Assembly: GCA_001512865.1 (NCBI GenBank)
Contig: LFSY01000012.1
Coordinates: 3,141 to 36,932 of the forward strand
Direction: 5' to 3'
DNA from: Rikenellaceae bacterium DTU002
GTDB taxonomy: Bacteria; Bacteroidota; Bacteroidia; Bacteroidales; UBA932
DNA: 33,792 nucleotides
Shown here: piece after piece, positions 1 to 8,579 of the stretch
Layout of the letters: the number at the start of each line of letters is the position of its first letter
Position numbering within the stretch: position 1 is the first letter of the stretch
The notes under the pieces: model-generated
Databases searched by the model: none
What the model was told of the DNA's origin: nothing
The model's input: only the letters and a program-made list of their open reading frames with translations
Position numbers and translations under genes: made by a program

Positions 1-272
1 ATCTTTTCGCCCTGGGACACCGCACTTACATAATAATAATTGAAATAGTTGGATATGGCTTTAAGAATTAATGTATCGGATGTCAGCTGGTTCTTGAGCT
101 CGATGTCTTCTTCCGTGATCTTCACGTTCTTATAATTCTGAACCCTGCCAATGGTCCCTGACAGCTCCGTATTGTCTGTTTTGGGAAAATCTACCAGAAC
201 CCCTGCGAAAAAGCCTACGGCCAGTGATACAAGCACTACCAGCACTGTTAATGTTACTCTATGCGTTTTCAT
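1..272 (-). CDS. Membrane-anchored protein of unknown function, C-terminus outside window
   Basis: A reading frame starts at the ATG at 272 and stays open to the window edge, giving the first 90 residues. The N-terminus (MKTHRVTLTVLV...) is followed by a hydrophobic segment at about residues 6-28, so it is either an uncleaved signal anchor or a signal peptide. After that comes a hydrophilic, probably periplasmic stretch containing a tyrosine-rich patch (FNYYYVSAV). I do not recognise the family. It lies 60 bases downstream of the anti-sigma-like gene on the same strand with no promoter box visible between them, so it is probably the last known member of the sigma/anti-sigma operon. That is an inference from position only. 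Confidence 0.75.
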   Translation of the reverse strand, partial: MKTHRVTLTVLVVLVSLAVGFFAGVLVDFPKTDNTELSGTIGRVQNYKNVKITEEDIELKNQLTSDTLILKAISNYFNYYYVSAVSQGEK

Positions 273-332
273 GATATTGTGTAAATAAGATTGATTTCAC
301 TAATAAATAGGCACACGGGGTAAAAAAGTTGG

Positions 333-1037
333 TTAAAATTTTATTTTATGGACCCGTTTCCCGTTACTTAAAAAAAACAATTCTGAATTACCGGGAGGAT
401 TCGTTATTGTAAAAATAGCATTTTCTCCGCAAACAGCATACACCTGGCGATCCTGTATCAAACCTGTTTCCGGTTCGTTCCCGGGCCATATCCTCTTAAA
501 ATACAGGCTCTCTGAATGATCCCGTCCGGAAACAAACTCCACATGCAGGCTGTCCCGGCTTTTTACAAAAAGCGTATAGATAAGCAAACCCTCTTTCCGG
601 TATGCTTCCAGATCAATTTCCACACCCGCTTCCTGATCTTTGAATGCGTCGGTGTGCTTACCGGCCATCGTCCCGGTAAGTTCTTCATTGTTTAATGATC
701 CCAAAGGGGGAATCAGGTAATTGGCTGCCAGGACCCCCAAGGCAAATACCAGAACAAAGAGGGCGGCAAACGCATAATATTTTTTCAATACGCCGGGAAA
801 CACAGCGCTCACTCCTGCTTTATGTCTGATAGCGGACATCACACTCCCGGTGACATCCATGGCCGGTATCCGGGCGGCATCATCACGTAACTTTTGTTGC
901 ACGCATAACAGTTCTTCATACAATGCGGCTGCGTCGGGATTGGACCCTGTCAATGCATGAAACACCGCTTCTTCTTTTTCGGTCAGTGTATCGTCAACCT
1001 TTCCCTGGATGATCAATATATCATTATCAGTCAACAT
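333..1037 (-). CDS. Single-pass membrane protein, probable anti-sigma factor
   Basis: This 234-residue protein has an acidic cytoplasmic N-terminal part (about residues 1-85), one membrane segment (about 87-109, YYAFAALFVLVFALGVLAAN) and a C-terminal periplasmic part of about 125 residues. That is the usual topology of a membrane anti-sigma factor. The zinc-binding HxxxCxxC motif of ZAS-type anti-sigma factors is absent, so the assignment rests on topology and context. Its ATG overlaps the end of the ECF sigma gene by 11 bases (1027-1037), which suggests translational coupling and a matched pair. The expected role is to hold the sigma factor at the inner membrane until an envelope signal triggers proteolysis. 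A PrsW-type protease is encoded immediately upstream of the pair. The residues that would contact the sigma factor cannot be identified by eye. Confidence 0.7.
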   Translation of the reverse strand: MLTDNDILIIQGKVDDTLTEKEEAVFHALTGSNPDAAALYEELLCVQQKLRDDAARIPAMDVTGSVMSAIRHKAGVSAVFPGVLKKYYAFAALFVLVFALGVLAANYLIPPLGSLNNEELTGTMAGKHTDAFKDQEAGVEIDLEAYRKEGLLIYTLFVKSRDSLHVEFVSGRDHSESLYFKRIWPGNEPETGLIQDRQVYAVCGENAIFTITNPPGNSELFFLSNGKRVHKIKF

Positions 1038-1572
1038 ACTGCAAATTTTTACTTAATTTATCTTTCAACAACATCCGGGCATCAAACAACCTTGATTTCA
1101 CTGTTTTTTCAGGTATTTCCAGGGTCTCTGCAATTTCTTCGTAGGATAATCCGGCATAATATTTCAGCAAAACCACCGTTTTATACATTTCTTTCAAGCT
1201 TTCAATCGCTTTTTCCACCATCGCATCCCTTGTTTTAAGGTCATATTCCTTGTCCGGTCCGGGGCTCGTTTCTTTCTGAAAGGCTATTTTTTCCAAAGGC
1301 ACATACGTTTTTTTGTTTCTTATGAAAAGCAAGGCCCTGTTGATGGCTATACGGTATATCCAGCTGAAAAATTTAAATTCCGGATTGTATTGGTGCAATG
1401 ATTCGTAAGCCTTCACAAAAACATCCTGCGTCAATTCCACGGCATCCTCATAATTATTCACCATATTGCATATTACCCGAAACACCTGGTTTTGGTACCG
1501 TTCCACCAGGACCCCGTAATATGCGGTCTTACCGGCAATGATTGCCTTAATGATCGTTTTCTCGTCTTTCAT
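1027..1572 (-). CDS. ECF-subfamily RNA polymerase sigma factor
   Basis: The 181-residue length is typical of ECF (group 4) sigma factors. Region 2 covers roughly residues 20-90 and includes the core-binding and -10 recognition helices (AVELTQDVFVKAYES, then FKFFSWIYRIAINRAL). Region 4 covers about 125-175 and has the helix-turn-helix YEEIAETLEIPEKTVKSRL. It would direct core polymerase to a small envelope-related regulon. The ATG at 1572 is the only start that preserves region 2. It lies 66 bases downstream of the PrsW-family gene on the same strand and overlaps the anti-sigma-like gene. I could not find a clear TAnnTTTG box in the 66-base gap. Autoregulated ECF promoters need not have one. 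The subgroup and the regulon are unknown. Confidence 0.93.
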   Translation of the reverse strand: MKDEKTIIKAIIAGKTAYYGVLVERYQNQVFRVICNMVNNYEDAVELTQDVFVKAYESLHQYNPEFKFFSWIYRIAINRALLFIRNKKTYVPLEKIAFQKETSPGPDKEYDLKTRDAMVEKAIESLKEMYKTVVLLKYYAGLSYEEIAETLEIPEKTVKSRLFDARMLLKDKLSKNLQYVD

Positions 1573-1638
1573 AAAGATCCCTGGCGGTCACTTCTGTTAT
1601 AAATAGCATCACACCCGCCAAATGTTGGTAAAAAACAC

Positions 1639-2628
1639 TTATTGTAACAGATTCAGTTTCCAAAGGTCCCTGTAATTCATTCGAATCAGGGGCGATAACG
1701 CGATTTCACCCACCGGTCCTATCCGTTTGTGCAAGGCCCTTAACTCGGCAAGTTTGCCCCTGATCCCGGTTTCGGGAAGCACGGGAAATCCGTTTTCCCG
1801 GAGCATGATGTTTCGTTTGGCTTTCAGAGACAGTTCCAGGTACAGCTGCAGGTAACAGTACATATCCAGGATTACTTCCCCGGAAAAACGGTCTTTCAGA
1901 GAAGCCAGGTAACCCCCGGCACGGGTAGCAGAGAACCTGCCCTGACGGATCATTTTCAACAATTCCACTTCACTGCTCAGCTCCAGCTCCATCCAGTCCC
2001 TCAGCAGGATCTCATTGTGCCTGAAAATCAAAACAAACAGCATGGGTAAAGATACCAGAATGGCCAGTGTCTGAATAATTGGATGGACATAAAAATGATT
2101 GAAAAGAGCGTGAACGGCATAGGCCAAAGCCAGTCCCGAGAGTACCCGGGGTACAACCATCCGGTCCCTGGATTTTGCGCCTATGTAAATGATGGCAAAC
2201 AAAGCCGTACACCCCCCGTGCATGACCGCCGTTCCAAAACCGCGAATAATCCATGTAAGCATGGATGTCTCCGACAGGGCATATACATAAAAAAGGTTTT
2301 CGCATAACGCGAACCCGGTTCCGATGGCAAACCCGTATATGGCGGCATCTACCATAAAGCCTATGCGTTTTTTTGAAATCAGAAAGAACAGAAAACCCGC
2401 TTTGAGCATCTCCTCTACAGCAGGTGCCAGATAACGCGACAGGTACTCAAAGGCAGCTCCCGCAGTATCCTGCAAAAAAGAATTGATCAGGTAACTGAAC
2501 AGGGCACAGACACATCCCCAAAGCAGGGAAAAAGCGATCATCTTTTTGATGACCAGCTTATAACTGTCCATCAAAAACAGGAAAACCAGAAAAAGTAATA
2601 CAGGAAAGACGCTGAACACCATTTTCAT
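1639..2628 (-). CDS. prsW: PrsW-family intramembrane metalloprotease
   Basis: This 329-residue protein has several membrane segments in its first 200 residues and a soluble C-terminal tail (about 205-329). It carries the family's motifs in order: EExxK at 72-76 (EEMLK), FxxxEN at 106-111 (FALCEN), a conserved His at 137 (VMHGG) and HxxxxH at 173-178 (HALFNH). These Glu and His residues are thought to bind the metal within the membrane. In Bacillus subtilis, PrsW makes the first cut in the anti-sigma factor RsiW. Here the gene lies directly upstream of an ECF sigma/anti-sigma pair, so the neighbouring anti-sigma protein is a natural candidate substrate (inference). The ATG at 2628 sits four bases after a TATATTTA box. 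PrsW proteins belong to a wider superfamily including CPBP proteases, so the target is not proven. Confidence 0.85.
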   Translation of the reverse strand: MKMVFSVFPVLLFLVFLFLMDSYKLVIKKMIAFSLLWGCVCALFSYLINSFLQDTAGAAFEYLSRYLAPAVEEMLKAGFLFFLISKKRIGFMVDAAIYGFAIGTGFALCENLFYVYALSETSMLTWIIRGFGTAVMHGGCTALFAIIYIGAKSRDRMVVPRVLSGLALAYAVHALFNHFYVHPIIQTLAILVSLPMLFVLIFRHNEILLRDWMELELSSEVELLKMIRQGRFSATRAGGYLASLKDRFSGEVILDMYCYLQLYLELSLKAKRNIMLRENGFPVLPETGIRGKLAELRALHKRIGPVGEIALSPLIRMNYRDLWKLNLLQ

Positions 2629-2632
2629 TGCG

Positions 2633-2640
2633 TAAATATA
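2633..2640 (-). promoter_or_regulatory. -7 box of the PrsW-family gene
   Basis: On the minus strand this reads TATATTTA, matching the Bacteroidota -7 consensus TAnnTTTG except for the last base. It ends four bases before the ATG at 2628, which predicts a leaderless or nearly leaderless transcript. No convincing -33 element was found. Confidence 0.45.
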
Positions 2641-2673
2641 GATTTCATTTTTTTAAGAGCAATAAAAATTCCA

Positions 2674-2681
2674 TATCTTCG
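2674..2681 (+). promoter_or_regulatory. -7 box of rocD
   Basis: TATCTTCG differs from TAnnTTTG at one base and ends five bases before the rocD ATG at 2687. With the divergent prsW-family box it shares a 58-base intergenic region. Confidence 0.5.
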
Positions 2682-2686
2682 TAATC

Positions 2687-3907
2687 ATGAAATCTCAAGA
2701 CTATATTACACTGGAATCCGAATACGGAGCACATAATTACCATCCGCTACCGGTCGTCCTGAGCAAGGGAAAAGGTCCTTATGTATGGGATGTTGAAGGA
2801 AAAAAATATTTTGACTTTCTCTCTGCCTACTCGGCCGTGAACCAGGGACATTGCCATCCGAAAATTGTTAAGGCACTGACTGACCAGGCCAAACAGCTGT
2901 GTCTGACCTCGCGTGCGTTTTACAACGATTGCCTGGGCCCTTACGAAGAATATGTGACCCGCTTTTTCGGTTACGACAAGGTTTTGCCCATGAACTCCGG
3001 GGCCGAAGCGGTGGAAACTGCCCTGAAGCTGGCCCGGCGCTGGGGGTATGAAAAAAAGAACATTCCGGAAAACGAGGCCCTGGTCGTATGCTGCGAAGGC
3101 AACTTCCACGGCCGGACCATTACGGTAATTTCCCTTTCCACGGATCCCGACTCATACGGAGGATTCGGGCCTTATACTCCGGGATTTGTCAAGATCCCGT
3201 ACAACGATGTGCCTGCCCTGGAAAAAGTGCTTCAGGAACACGGTCCCCGCATTGCCGGATTCCTGGTGGAACCCATCCAGGGAGAAGCCGGGGTATTCGT
3301 CCCTGATGACGGGTATGTAAAGAAGTGTTTCGATCTGTGTAAAGAACACAACGTCCTGTTTATGGCCGATGAGGTCCAGACGGGTATCGCACGTACCGGC
3401 AAACGCATTTGCTGTGACCACGAAGGCGTACATCCCGATGTGCTCATTCTGGGAAAAGCCATTTCCGGGGGCGTACTGCCGGTATCGGCCGTACTAGCCA
3501 ACGATGATATTATGCTGACTATCAAGCCTGGTGAACACGGGTCTACTTTTGGAGGGTTTCCCCTGGCTTGCAAAGTGGCACATGCTGCATTAAAAGTGGT
3601 AGAAGACGAGAAACTTGCCGAGAAGGCCGCCTATCTGGGCGAAATTGTCCGCCATTTTCTCAGGGAAATACCGTCAGACAGGATTCAGAGCGTTCGTGGC
3701 AAAGGACTTTTGAATGCCATTGTCATTACCCCAAAGAACGGGGTGCAAGCCTGGGATGTCTGTCTGGCCATGGCTAAAAACGGGGTACTGGCCAAACCCA
3801 CCCACCAGGACATCATTCGCCTGGCCCCGCCACTGGTTATCAAGGAATCACAGCTGATGCACGCCCTGGAGGTCATACGCAAAACCATACTGAGCTTTGA
3901 TGAGTAA
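2687..3907 (+). CDS. rocD: Ornithine aminotransferase
   Basis: This is a PLP-dependent class III aminotransferase of 406 residues, the usual length for the family. It transfers the delta-amino group of ornithine to 2-oxoglutarate, giving glutamate semialdehyde and glutamate. Visible landmarks are SGAEAVETA at 104-112 (phosphate binding), NFHGRT at 139-144, Asp228 in ADEVQTG (contacts the pyridine nitrogen) and Lys257 in LGKAISGG (Schiff base). The N-terminus [13 protein letters not shown] is characteristic of ornithine rather than acetylornithine aminotransferases. The start is fixed by homology and by the promoter box five bases upstream. The stop overlaps the next gene's start by eight bases (ATGAGTAA), so the two are probably co-translated. 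With the citrulline hydrolase-like neighbour it would feed citrulline or ornithine into glutamate and proline metabolism in the cytoplasm. Confidence 0.95.
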   Translation: MKSQDYITLESEYGAHNYHPLPVVLSKGKGPYVWDVEGKKYFDFLSAYSAVNQGHCHPKIVKALTDQAKQLCLTSRAFYNDCLGPYEEYVTRFFGYDKVLPMNSGAEAVETALKLARRWGYEKKNIPENEALVVCCEGNFHGRTITVISLSTDPDSYGGFGPYTPGFVKIPYNDVPALEKVLQEHGPRIAGFLVEPIQGEAGVFVPDDGYVKKCFDLCKEHNVLFMADEVQTGIARTGKRICCDHEGVHPDVLILGKAISGGVLPVSAVLANDDIMLTIKPGEHGSTFGGFPLACKVAHAALKVVEDEKLAEKAAYLGEIVRHFLREIPSDRIQSVRGKGLLNAIVITPKNGVQAWDVCLAMAKNGVLAKPTHQDIIRLAPPLVIKESQLMHALEVIRKTILSFDE

Positions 3908-4793
3908 ACTGCTGATGGTACGCCCGTGCTGTTTTGGATACAATCCGCAAACGGCCGTCAACAATGCCTTCCAGGTTTCTACCGGCGAAGATCCTTCCCT
4001 GGTGCAGGAAAAAGCCCTCGCCGAATTCGATGATTACGTGGCCCTGCTGCGTACACATGATATGGAAGTCATAGTGGTTCAGGATACCCCCGAGCCGCAT
4101 ACCCCCGACTCGGTGTTTCCCAACAACTGGATCTCTTTCCATCCGGGACAAACGGCCATTCTGTATCCCATGTATGCTCCCAACCGGAGGCTGGAACGGA
4201 AAAAGTCCGTATTCCAGGCCATACAGGAACACGCTCCGCGCATCCGCTGGATAGACATAAGCCCGCGTGAACGTGAAAACCGGTTCCTGGAAGGGACAGG
4301 CAGCATGGTCTTTGACCGGGAAAACCACAGGGCATATGCATGCCGCTCTCCCAGGACAGATGAAGGCTTGTTCCGGAATATCTGTGAAACCCTGGGCTAT
4401 GAACATGTCTGTTTTGACGCCATGGAAAAGGGTGCCCCCGTATACCACACCAATGTCATGATGTGCATGGCTAAAAATTACGTGGTGATCTGCCTGGAGA
4501 CCGTCCCTGCAGAAAAAGACAGGGACATGCTGTTGGATGTTTTTAAAAAGGACAACAAAAAAGTAGTAGCGATATCTTCCCGGCAGATGAATGATTTTGC
4601 GGGCAACATGTTCCAGGTTTTTTCACGGGACAATACGCCGTATCTGGTAATGTCCCGCCGTGCCTACAATGCATTAACCCTCTCACAACGCAGGATCCTG
4701 GAATCATTCAACAAACTGATCACGCCGGAACTCGATACCATAGAAACACACGGCGGCGGCTCAGCCCGCTGCATGCTGGCCGAGGTGGTTTAA
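3900..4793 (+). CDS. ctlX: CtlX-type amidinotransferase family hydrolase (probable citrulline hydrolase)
   Basis: This 297-residue protein belongs to the guanidine-modifying (amidinotransferase/arginine deiminase-fold) superfamily, CtlX subgroup. Family landmarks are SVFPNNW at 71-77, [10 protein letters not shown] at 131-140, the catalytic His183 in YHTNVMM and the nucleophile Cys291 in [12 protein letters not shown]. CtlX members have been linked to citrulline use, with ornithine as the product. That fits the overlapping ornithine aminotransferase gene, since the two steps would run citrulline to ornithine to glutamate semialdehyde. The ATG at 3900 overlaps the rocD stop by eight bases. A TTG one codon earlier is less likely. 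Arginine or methylarginine hydrolysis is a possible alternative specificity that cannot be excluded. The TAA stop shares the palindrome TTAA with the stop of the convergent U32 gene. Confidence 0.85.
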   Translation: MSKLLMVRPCCFGYNPQTAVNNAFQVSTGEDPSLVQEKALAEFDDYVALLRTHDMEVIVVQDTPEPHTPDSVFPNNWISFHPGQTAILYPMYAPNRRLERKKSVFQAIQEHAPRIRWIDISPRERENRFLEGTGSMVFDRENHRAYACRSPRTDEGLFRNICETLGYEHVCFDAMEKGAPVYHTNVMMCMAKNYVVICLETVPAEKDRDMLLDVFKKDNKKVVAISSRQMNDFAGNMFQVFSRDNTPYLVMSRRAYNALTLSQRRILESFNKLITPELDTIETHGGGSARCMLAEVV

Positions 4794-6031
4794 CCGGCCG
4801 TCTCCAGGCGGTACACCTTATCTGAACGGCGCAGTTTTTCAGAAACGGGAACAGAACAGACCGACCCCTGGGGGGCGGTCTGTACGGCCAAATCGTCCAC
4901 CCGGATCTCGCGGACTGTTTCTTCTACCACGCCTGTGGTGGGCCCGGTGATCAGGAGACTGTCTCCCACATGAAGCGGAACGGCTTCCACCTTCAACTCG
5001 GCAATGCCTGACCTGGTAAAGTAATTCGTAACACGCGCCACATACGTTTTCTTTTGAGTTGCCTGGTTTCCGTACGCATCACTCCACTGTCCCAACCGTT
5101 CTCCAAGGTAATACCCCCCCCAGAACCCGCGGTTGAAGACAGTTTTTAATCGGGTTTCCAATGCAATGGCCAGTTCCGGAGTATAGGTGCCGTCCATTAC
5201 GGCACGGACCCCTTTTGTGTAAACCTGGACCGTCGTTTTCACATATTCCGGGGAACGTGCCCTCCCTTCAATTTTAAGTACGTCAATACCGGCTTCAAGT
5301 ATCCTGTCAAGGAATCCCACAGTACAAAGGTCTTTCGGGGACATGATATATTTGTTGTCCACTTCCAGGGCTGCTCCCGTTTCGTTGTCCGTAACCGTAT
5401 AGGAACGGCGGCATATCTGGTAACATGACCCCCTGTTTGCCGATTTGTTATATTCGTGAAGGCTCAGGTAACATTTGCCCGAAACGGCCATGCAGAGGGC
5501 CCCGTGGCAGAAAAGCTCCAGCTTTACCGGGTTTCCCGACGGGCCGGTGATTCCGCGTTCCCTGACCTGAGCGGCAATGGCACGGATCTGGTCCAGTGTC
5601 AGTTCCCTGGCCAGGACCACAACCTCGGCGAACTGCGCATAATAGGCAAGTGCTTCCGTATTGGAAATGTTCAACTGGGTTGAAATGTGCACTTCAAGCC
5701 CCAGTGACCGGGCTGCCAGAATGGCGGCCATGTCCGATGCGATCACGGCAGACACGCCTGCCCGGGAAGCTGTTTCCAGCAATGACCTTAAATCTTCCAG
5801 GTCCCTGTCGTAAAAAATGGTGTTGACCGTCAAATAGGAACGCATCTGATGCTTCTGGCAAAAAGCGACTATTTCCGGCAAATCATCCAGGGCGAAATTA
5901 TGGGCAGCGTGGGCACGCATGTTCAATTTGCCTACCCCAAAATACACCGACCGGGCACCAGCCCGGGCAGCCGCGGTCAAACTGGCCCAATTCCCGGCAG
6001 GGGCCATCACCTCGGGGTAGTTTTTACTCAT
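4790..6031 (-). CDS. Peptidase U32 family protein (TrhP/YegQ-like)
   Basis: With the start at 6031 this is a 413-residue U32 protein. The family signature lies at about 172-190 (ELFCHGALCMAVSGKCYLS). The four conserved cysteines C180, C187, C203 and C207 could bind a metal or iron-sulfur cluster. The N-terminal barrel (PEVMAPAGNWASL, VYFGVGKLNMRA) and a C-terminal beta domain are present. Although called peptidases, several bacterial U32 proteins act in hydroxylation of tRNA uridine-34 or of rRNA. That is the best guess here, but the substrate is unknown. The frame extends upstream to 6244, but that part only shadows the GT9 gene. The ATG at 6031 overlaps the GT9 stop by eight bases (ATGAGTAA), while another ATG at 6040 is also possible. 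It is the last gene of a four-gene minus-strand operon. Confidence 0.88.
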   Translation of the reverse strand: MSKNYPEVMAPAGNWASLTAAARAGARSVYFGVGKLNMRAHAAHNFALDDLPEIVAFCQKHQMRSYLTVNTIFYDRDLEDLRSLLETASRAGVSAVIASDMAAILAARSLGLEVHISTQLNISNTEALAYYAQFAEVVVLARELTLDQIRAIAAQVRERGITGPSGNPVKLELFCHGALCMAVSGKCYLSLHEYNKSANRGSCYQICRRSYTVTDNETGAALEVDNKYIMSPKDLCTVGFLDRILEAGIDVLKIEGRARSPEYVKTTVQVYTKGVRAVMDGTYTPELAIALETRLKTVFNRGFWGGYYLGERLGQWSDAYGNQATQKKTYVARVTNYFTRSGIAELKVEAVPLHVGDSLLITGPTTGVVEETVREIRVDDLAVQTAPQGSVCSVPVSEKLRRSDKVYRLETAG

Positions 6032-7007
6032 AACCGACATGGCATAACACTTTTTCTTCGGTGAGTTCTTCCATACAGGCATACGTTCCTTTCCGGCATG
6101 GTTTGGCTCCAAAGACGGAACAGGGACGGCATTCCATAGGCAGCTGAACCGCCCTTGACGGGTCCTGTCTCCACCCGTAAAAGCCTGCTTTGGGGTGCGT
6201 GGCACCCCATACGGACACGACCGGGATGCCCAGGGCCGAGGCAAAATGCATATTGGCCGAATCCATACTGATCATCACGTCCAATGTCCTGATCACGGCC
6301 AGTTCGGCTTCAAAACCTTTTCCCGGCTGTACTGCAAGAACAATGCGGTCGTTGTCCTTCGTCCATGATTCCATCAGGCGGACCTCCTCTTCTCCTCCCC
6401 CAAAGAGGAAAACCTGTCCGCCGCCGGAGGCGATCCGGTTCGCAACCCTGCGCATTTTGTCCAGAGGCCATTGCTTCCCCCTGTGACGCGCAAAGGGAGC
6501 TATGCCTACTTTTTTCAACGGACCGCGCTCCAGTGATATGATGTTTGCATCTGACAATGACAGGGCCTCAAAACCCAGCCTCCCCAGGGTGACGGCATAA
6601 CGTCTGTACATGGGGATCAGGGACGGGGAGCCGGTCGGGTCTTTGAGCAACCGCCGGCGGGCCTGTCTTCCTTTATGAAGATAAGACACCGGAACTCCCC
6701 TGAAAAAAAACAGGGTTCTCAGAAAAAAGGACCGCACAACGCTGTGCAGGTCGGCTATATGTGTGGGCTGTGTCCTTGCCAGTATTTTCATGATCTGCAG
6801 AAGCGGCTGGCCCTTGTCCACCGGCAACATACGCAGGTTGGGGAGCCCTTCGAACAACGGGGCAAGCAATCCGGGACCGGCCAGGGTAAATTCCACTTCG
6901 GGATAATCCCGGGCACAGGTCTTCAGTACCACAGAAGCTATGGCCACATCTCCCAGGGCCGAAAACCTGAGACAGAGAATGTGCGGCTGTTTACGTCCCT
7001 TTCCCAT
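6024..7007 (-). CDS. Glycosyltransferase family 9 (heptosyltransferase-like)
   Basis: This 327-residue protein has the two Rossmann domains of GT9 (GT-B fold). The N-terminus ILCLRFSALGDVAIAS (about 10-25) is the typical acceptor-domain opening. The C-terminal domain has MDSANMHFASALGIPVVSVWG (about 249-269), the nucleotide-sugar binding region that includes the D/S-x-x-x-H motif. GT9 enzymes add heptose or a related sugar to the lipid A core at the cytoplasmic face of the inner membrane. The exact sugar cannot be read from the sequence. The start overlaps the end of the DUF4254 gene by 17 bases and the stop overlaps the U32 gene by eight, so it is part of a compact operon. The DUF4254/GT9 pairing is common in Bacteroidota, which supports an envelope glycan role for both. 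Confidence 0.9.
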   Translation of the reverse strand: MGKGRKQPHILCLRFSALGDVAIASVVLKTCARDYPEVEFTLAGPGLLAPLFEGLPNLRMLPVDKGQPLLQIMKILARTQPTHIADLHSVVRSFFLRTLFFFRGVPVSYLHKGRQARRRLLKDPTGSPSLIPMYRRYAVTLGRLGFEALSLSDANIISLERGPLKKVGIAPFARHRGKQWPLDKMRRVANRIASGGGQVFLFGGGEEEVRLMESWTKDNDRIVLAVQPGKGFEAELAVIRTLDVMISMDSANMHFASALGIPVVSVWGATHPKAGFYGWRQDPSRAVQLPMECRPCSVFGAKPCRKGTYACMEELTEEKVLCHVGYE

Positions 7008-7602
7008 ACAGTACCGGGTTAAGAAGGGGATCGTTGTACATCTTCATCTGCCTGTAAAGTTTCATGAATTTTCTGCCGGACTTCAAATCCGTCAGCAGCT
7101 GGTCTATGGCCGTTGACAGATCATTACGCTGTTCGGTCAGAATATCCCATTTCTCCCGGCAGGAAGCAGCTTTGACTGAATCCGTCCTTCCCGACTCGAT
7201 CCGCATGTGGTATATTTTCAGGGACAGGATAGACAGACGGTCCACGGCCCAGGCTGGCGTTTCCGTATTGAGTGTGGCACCCTTCAGAAGCGGAATGCCC
7301 GAAAATTCACTGTAAAAGACCGTATCCAGCTTTTCAACCAGATCTGTCCTTTCCTGGTTGGAGGCATCTATCCGGCGCTTGATGCGTAAAGCCTCCTGCG
7401 GGTCTATGGACGGATCCCGTATCAGATCCTCCAGGTGCCATTGCACGGTATCGATCCAGTTTTTTTGGTACAGCAGACTGTCCAGAGAATGACCGGGAAA
7501 GGGGTCGGGACAGGCGGCATCCACGGAGTCCGTTTTGTGATAATCCCTTATGACTTTGTCAAACAGGCTGTTGCAATGTGTGCTGAAAGAAGAGACGTCC
7601 AT
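6991..7602 (-). CDS. DUF4254 domain protein
   Basis: This 203-residue, highly charged, mostly helical soluble protein has no signal peptide or membrane segment. Characteristic pieces are LLYQKNWIDTVQWHLEDLIRDP near residues 43-64, LKIYHMR near 127-133 and an E-K-W-D-I-L-T-E-Q-R-N-D-L helix near 149-161. I recognise it as DUF4254, a family of unknown biochemical function found almost only in Bacteroidota and often next to heptosyltransferases. Here it lies one base after the polyprenyl synthase stop and overlaps the GT9 gene by 17 bases. Coupled translation and a role in the same envelope-sugar or lipid-linked pathway are therefore plausible. No catalytic motif is evident. Confidence 0.85.
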   Translation of the reverse strand: MDVSSFSTHCNSLFDKVIRDYHKTDSVDAACPDPFPGHSLDSLLYQKNWIDTVQWHLEDLIRDPSIDPQEALRIKRRIDASNQERTDLVEKLDTVFYSEFSGIPLLKGATLNTETPAWAVDRLSILSLKIYHMRIESGRTDSVKAASCREKWDILTEQRNDLSTAIDQLLTDLKSGRKFMKLYRQMKMYNDPLLNPVLYGKGT

Positions 7603-7603
7603 A

Positions 7604-8575
7604 CTACCTAACCCTGTTCAGCAGACTTTGTATGTATTCTATAAGCAATCCGGTTCTTTCCGGGCGGGCTTCCAGGCCCTCGAGTGCCGCAATGGTTTTT
7701 CCCATGTAGAGGACTACTTGTTCCTGCGCTGCCTCCCTGACTCCCAGCTTGTTGTAAATCCCTATGATCTTTGCGACCCGCTCCGGGTCCTCCCTGTTTG
7801 TCAAGAGTCCGTTCAGTCTGACCAGGTCCTCCCCCGCAGCTTGTCGCAGCGCATAAGTAAGAAGCCATGTTTTTTTATTGTTGGCAATATCTGTGCCTGT
7901 CGCTTTCCCGAACACGTTGGGATCACCGTAAATATCCAGGTAATCATCCTGGATCTGGAAAGCTATGCCCAAAGAGATCCCAGCGTTGTACAGGTTGTTG
8001 ACAGCGCGGGGTGCAGCCCCTGCGCACAGGCCTCCCGTCTGAAGCGAACAGGCAATGAGCGCACCTGTTTTTTTGGAGATCATGTCTGCATATTCTTCCG
8101 CTGTTATGTAAGCCTGGTTTTCGTACTCCACATCCAGCTGCTGTCCTTCGCAAACATCCTCTGCCGCTTTGTGAAAAGCCTCGAGGACCAGGGGCAATAC
8201 CAGGGGCTCACATCTGCTCATATACCTGTATGCGAGCATGGACAGCGCATCTCCCGACAAGATTGCCGTGTTAATATCCCATTTTTTGTGAATTGTCTGA
8301 CGGTTTCTCCTCATATCAGCATGGTCCATCACATCGTCGTGTACCAGCGTGAAATTGTGGTACACTTCAAGACCGAGGGCCGGATACAGTACGGTAGGCG
8401 GCAAATTGTCAGAAAAGACATTGTAGCCCAGCAGGCAGAGCATGGGACGCAGTCTTTTTCCCCCGGCAGAGAGCGCATATTCTACCGGTCCAATCAGCCT
8501 GCTATGCCGGTAAGAGGCTATAAGACTTTGAATACCCTGGTTTACAAAGCCTTGTATTTCGTTTACAGTAAACAT
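7604..8575 (-). CDS. Polyprenyl diphosphate synthase (FPP/GGPP synthase type)
   Basis: This 323-residue trans-prenyltransferase condenses isopentenyl diphosphate with allylic diphosphates. The first aspartate-rich motif is DDVMD at 80-84, preceded by Phe75 five residues upstream. The second is DDYLD at 210-214. The substrate-binding GGKRLRP is at 38-44 and the KKTGALI loop at 168-174. An aromatic at the -5 position is usually read as limiting chain length to C15-C20, but the product is only inferred. The product would supply undecaprenyl or quinone precursors. The ATG at 8575 is preferred over one nine codons earlier because a TACCTTTG box ends four bases upstream of it. It is the first gene of the operon with DUF4254, GT9 and U32, and is divergent from rsgA. 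Confidence 0.92.
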   Translation of the reverse strand: MFTVNEIQGFVNQGIQSLIASYRHSRLIGPVEYALSAGGKRLRPMLCLLGYNVFSDNLPPTVLYPALGLEVYHNFTLVHDDVMDHADMRRNRQTIHKKWDINTAILSGDALSMLAYRYMSRCEPLVLPLVLEAFHKAAEDVCEGQQLDVEYENQAYITAEEYADMISKKTGALIACSLQTGGLCAGAAPRAVNNLYNAGISLGIAFQIQDDYLDIYGDPNVFGKATGTDIANNKKTWLLTYALRQAAGEDLVRLNGLLTNREDPERVAKIIGIYNKLGVREAAQEQVVLYMGKTIAALEGLEARPERTGLLIEYIQSLLNRVR

Positions 8576-8579
8576 ATTA

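Noticed and set aside
1573-1638. Promoter box before the ECF sigma gene
   Set aside because: The closest match, AACATTTG on the minus strand, lacks the first T of TAnnTTTG and lies far from the ATG. It is not convincing.
6032-6244. N-terminal extension of the U32 protein
   Set aside because: It lies inside the GT9 gene and has no resemblance to U32 proteins. The ATG at 6031 overlaps the GT9 stop in ATGAGTAA.
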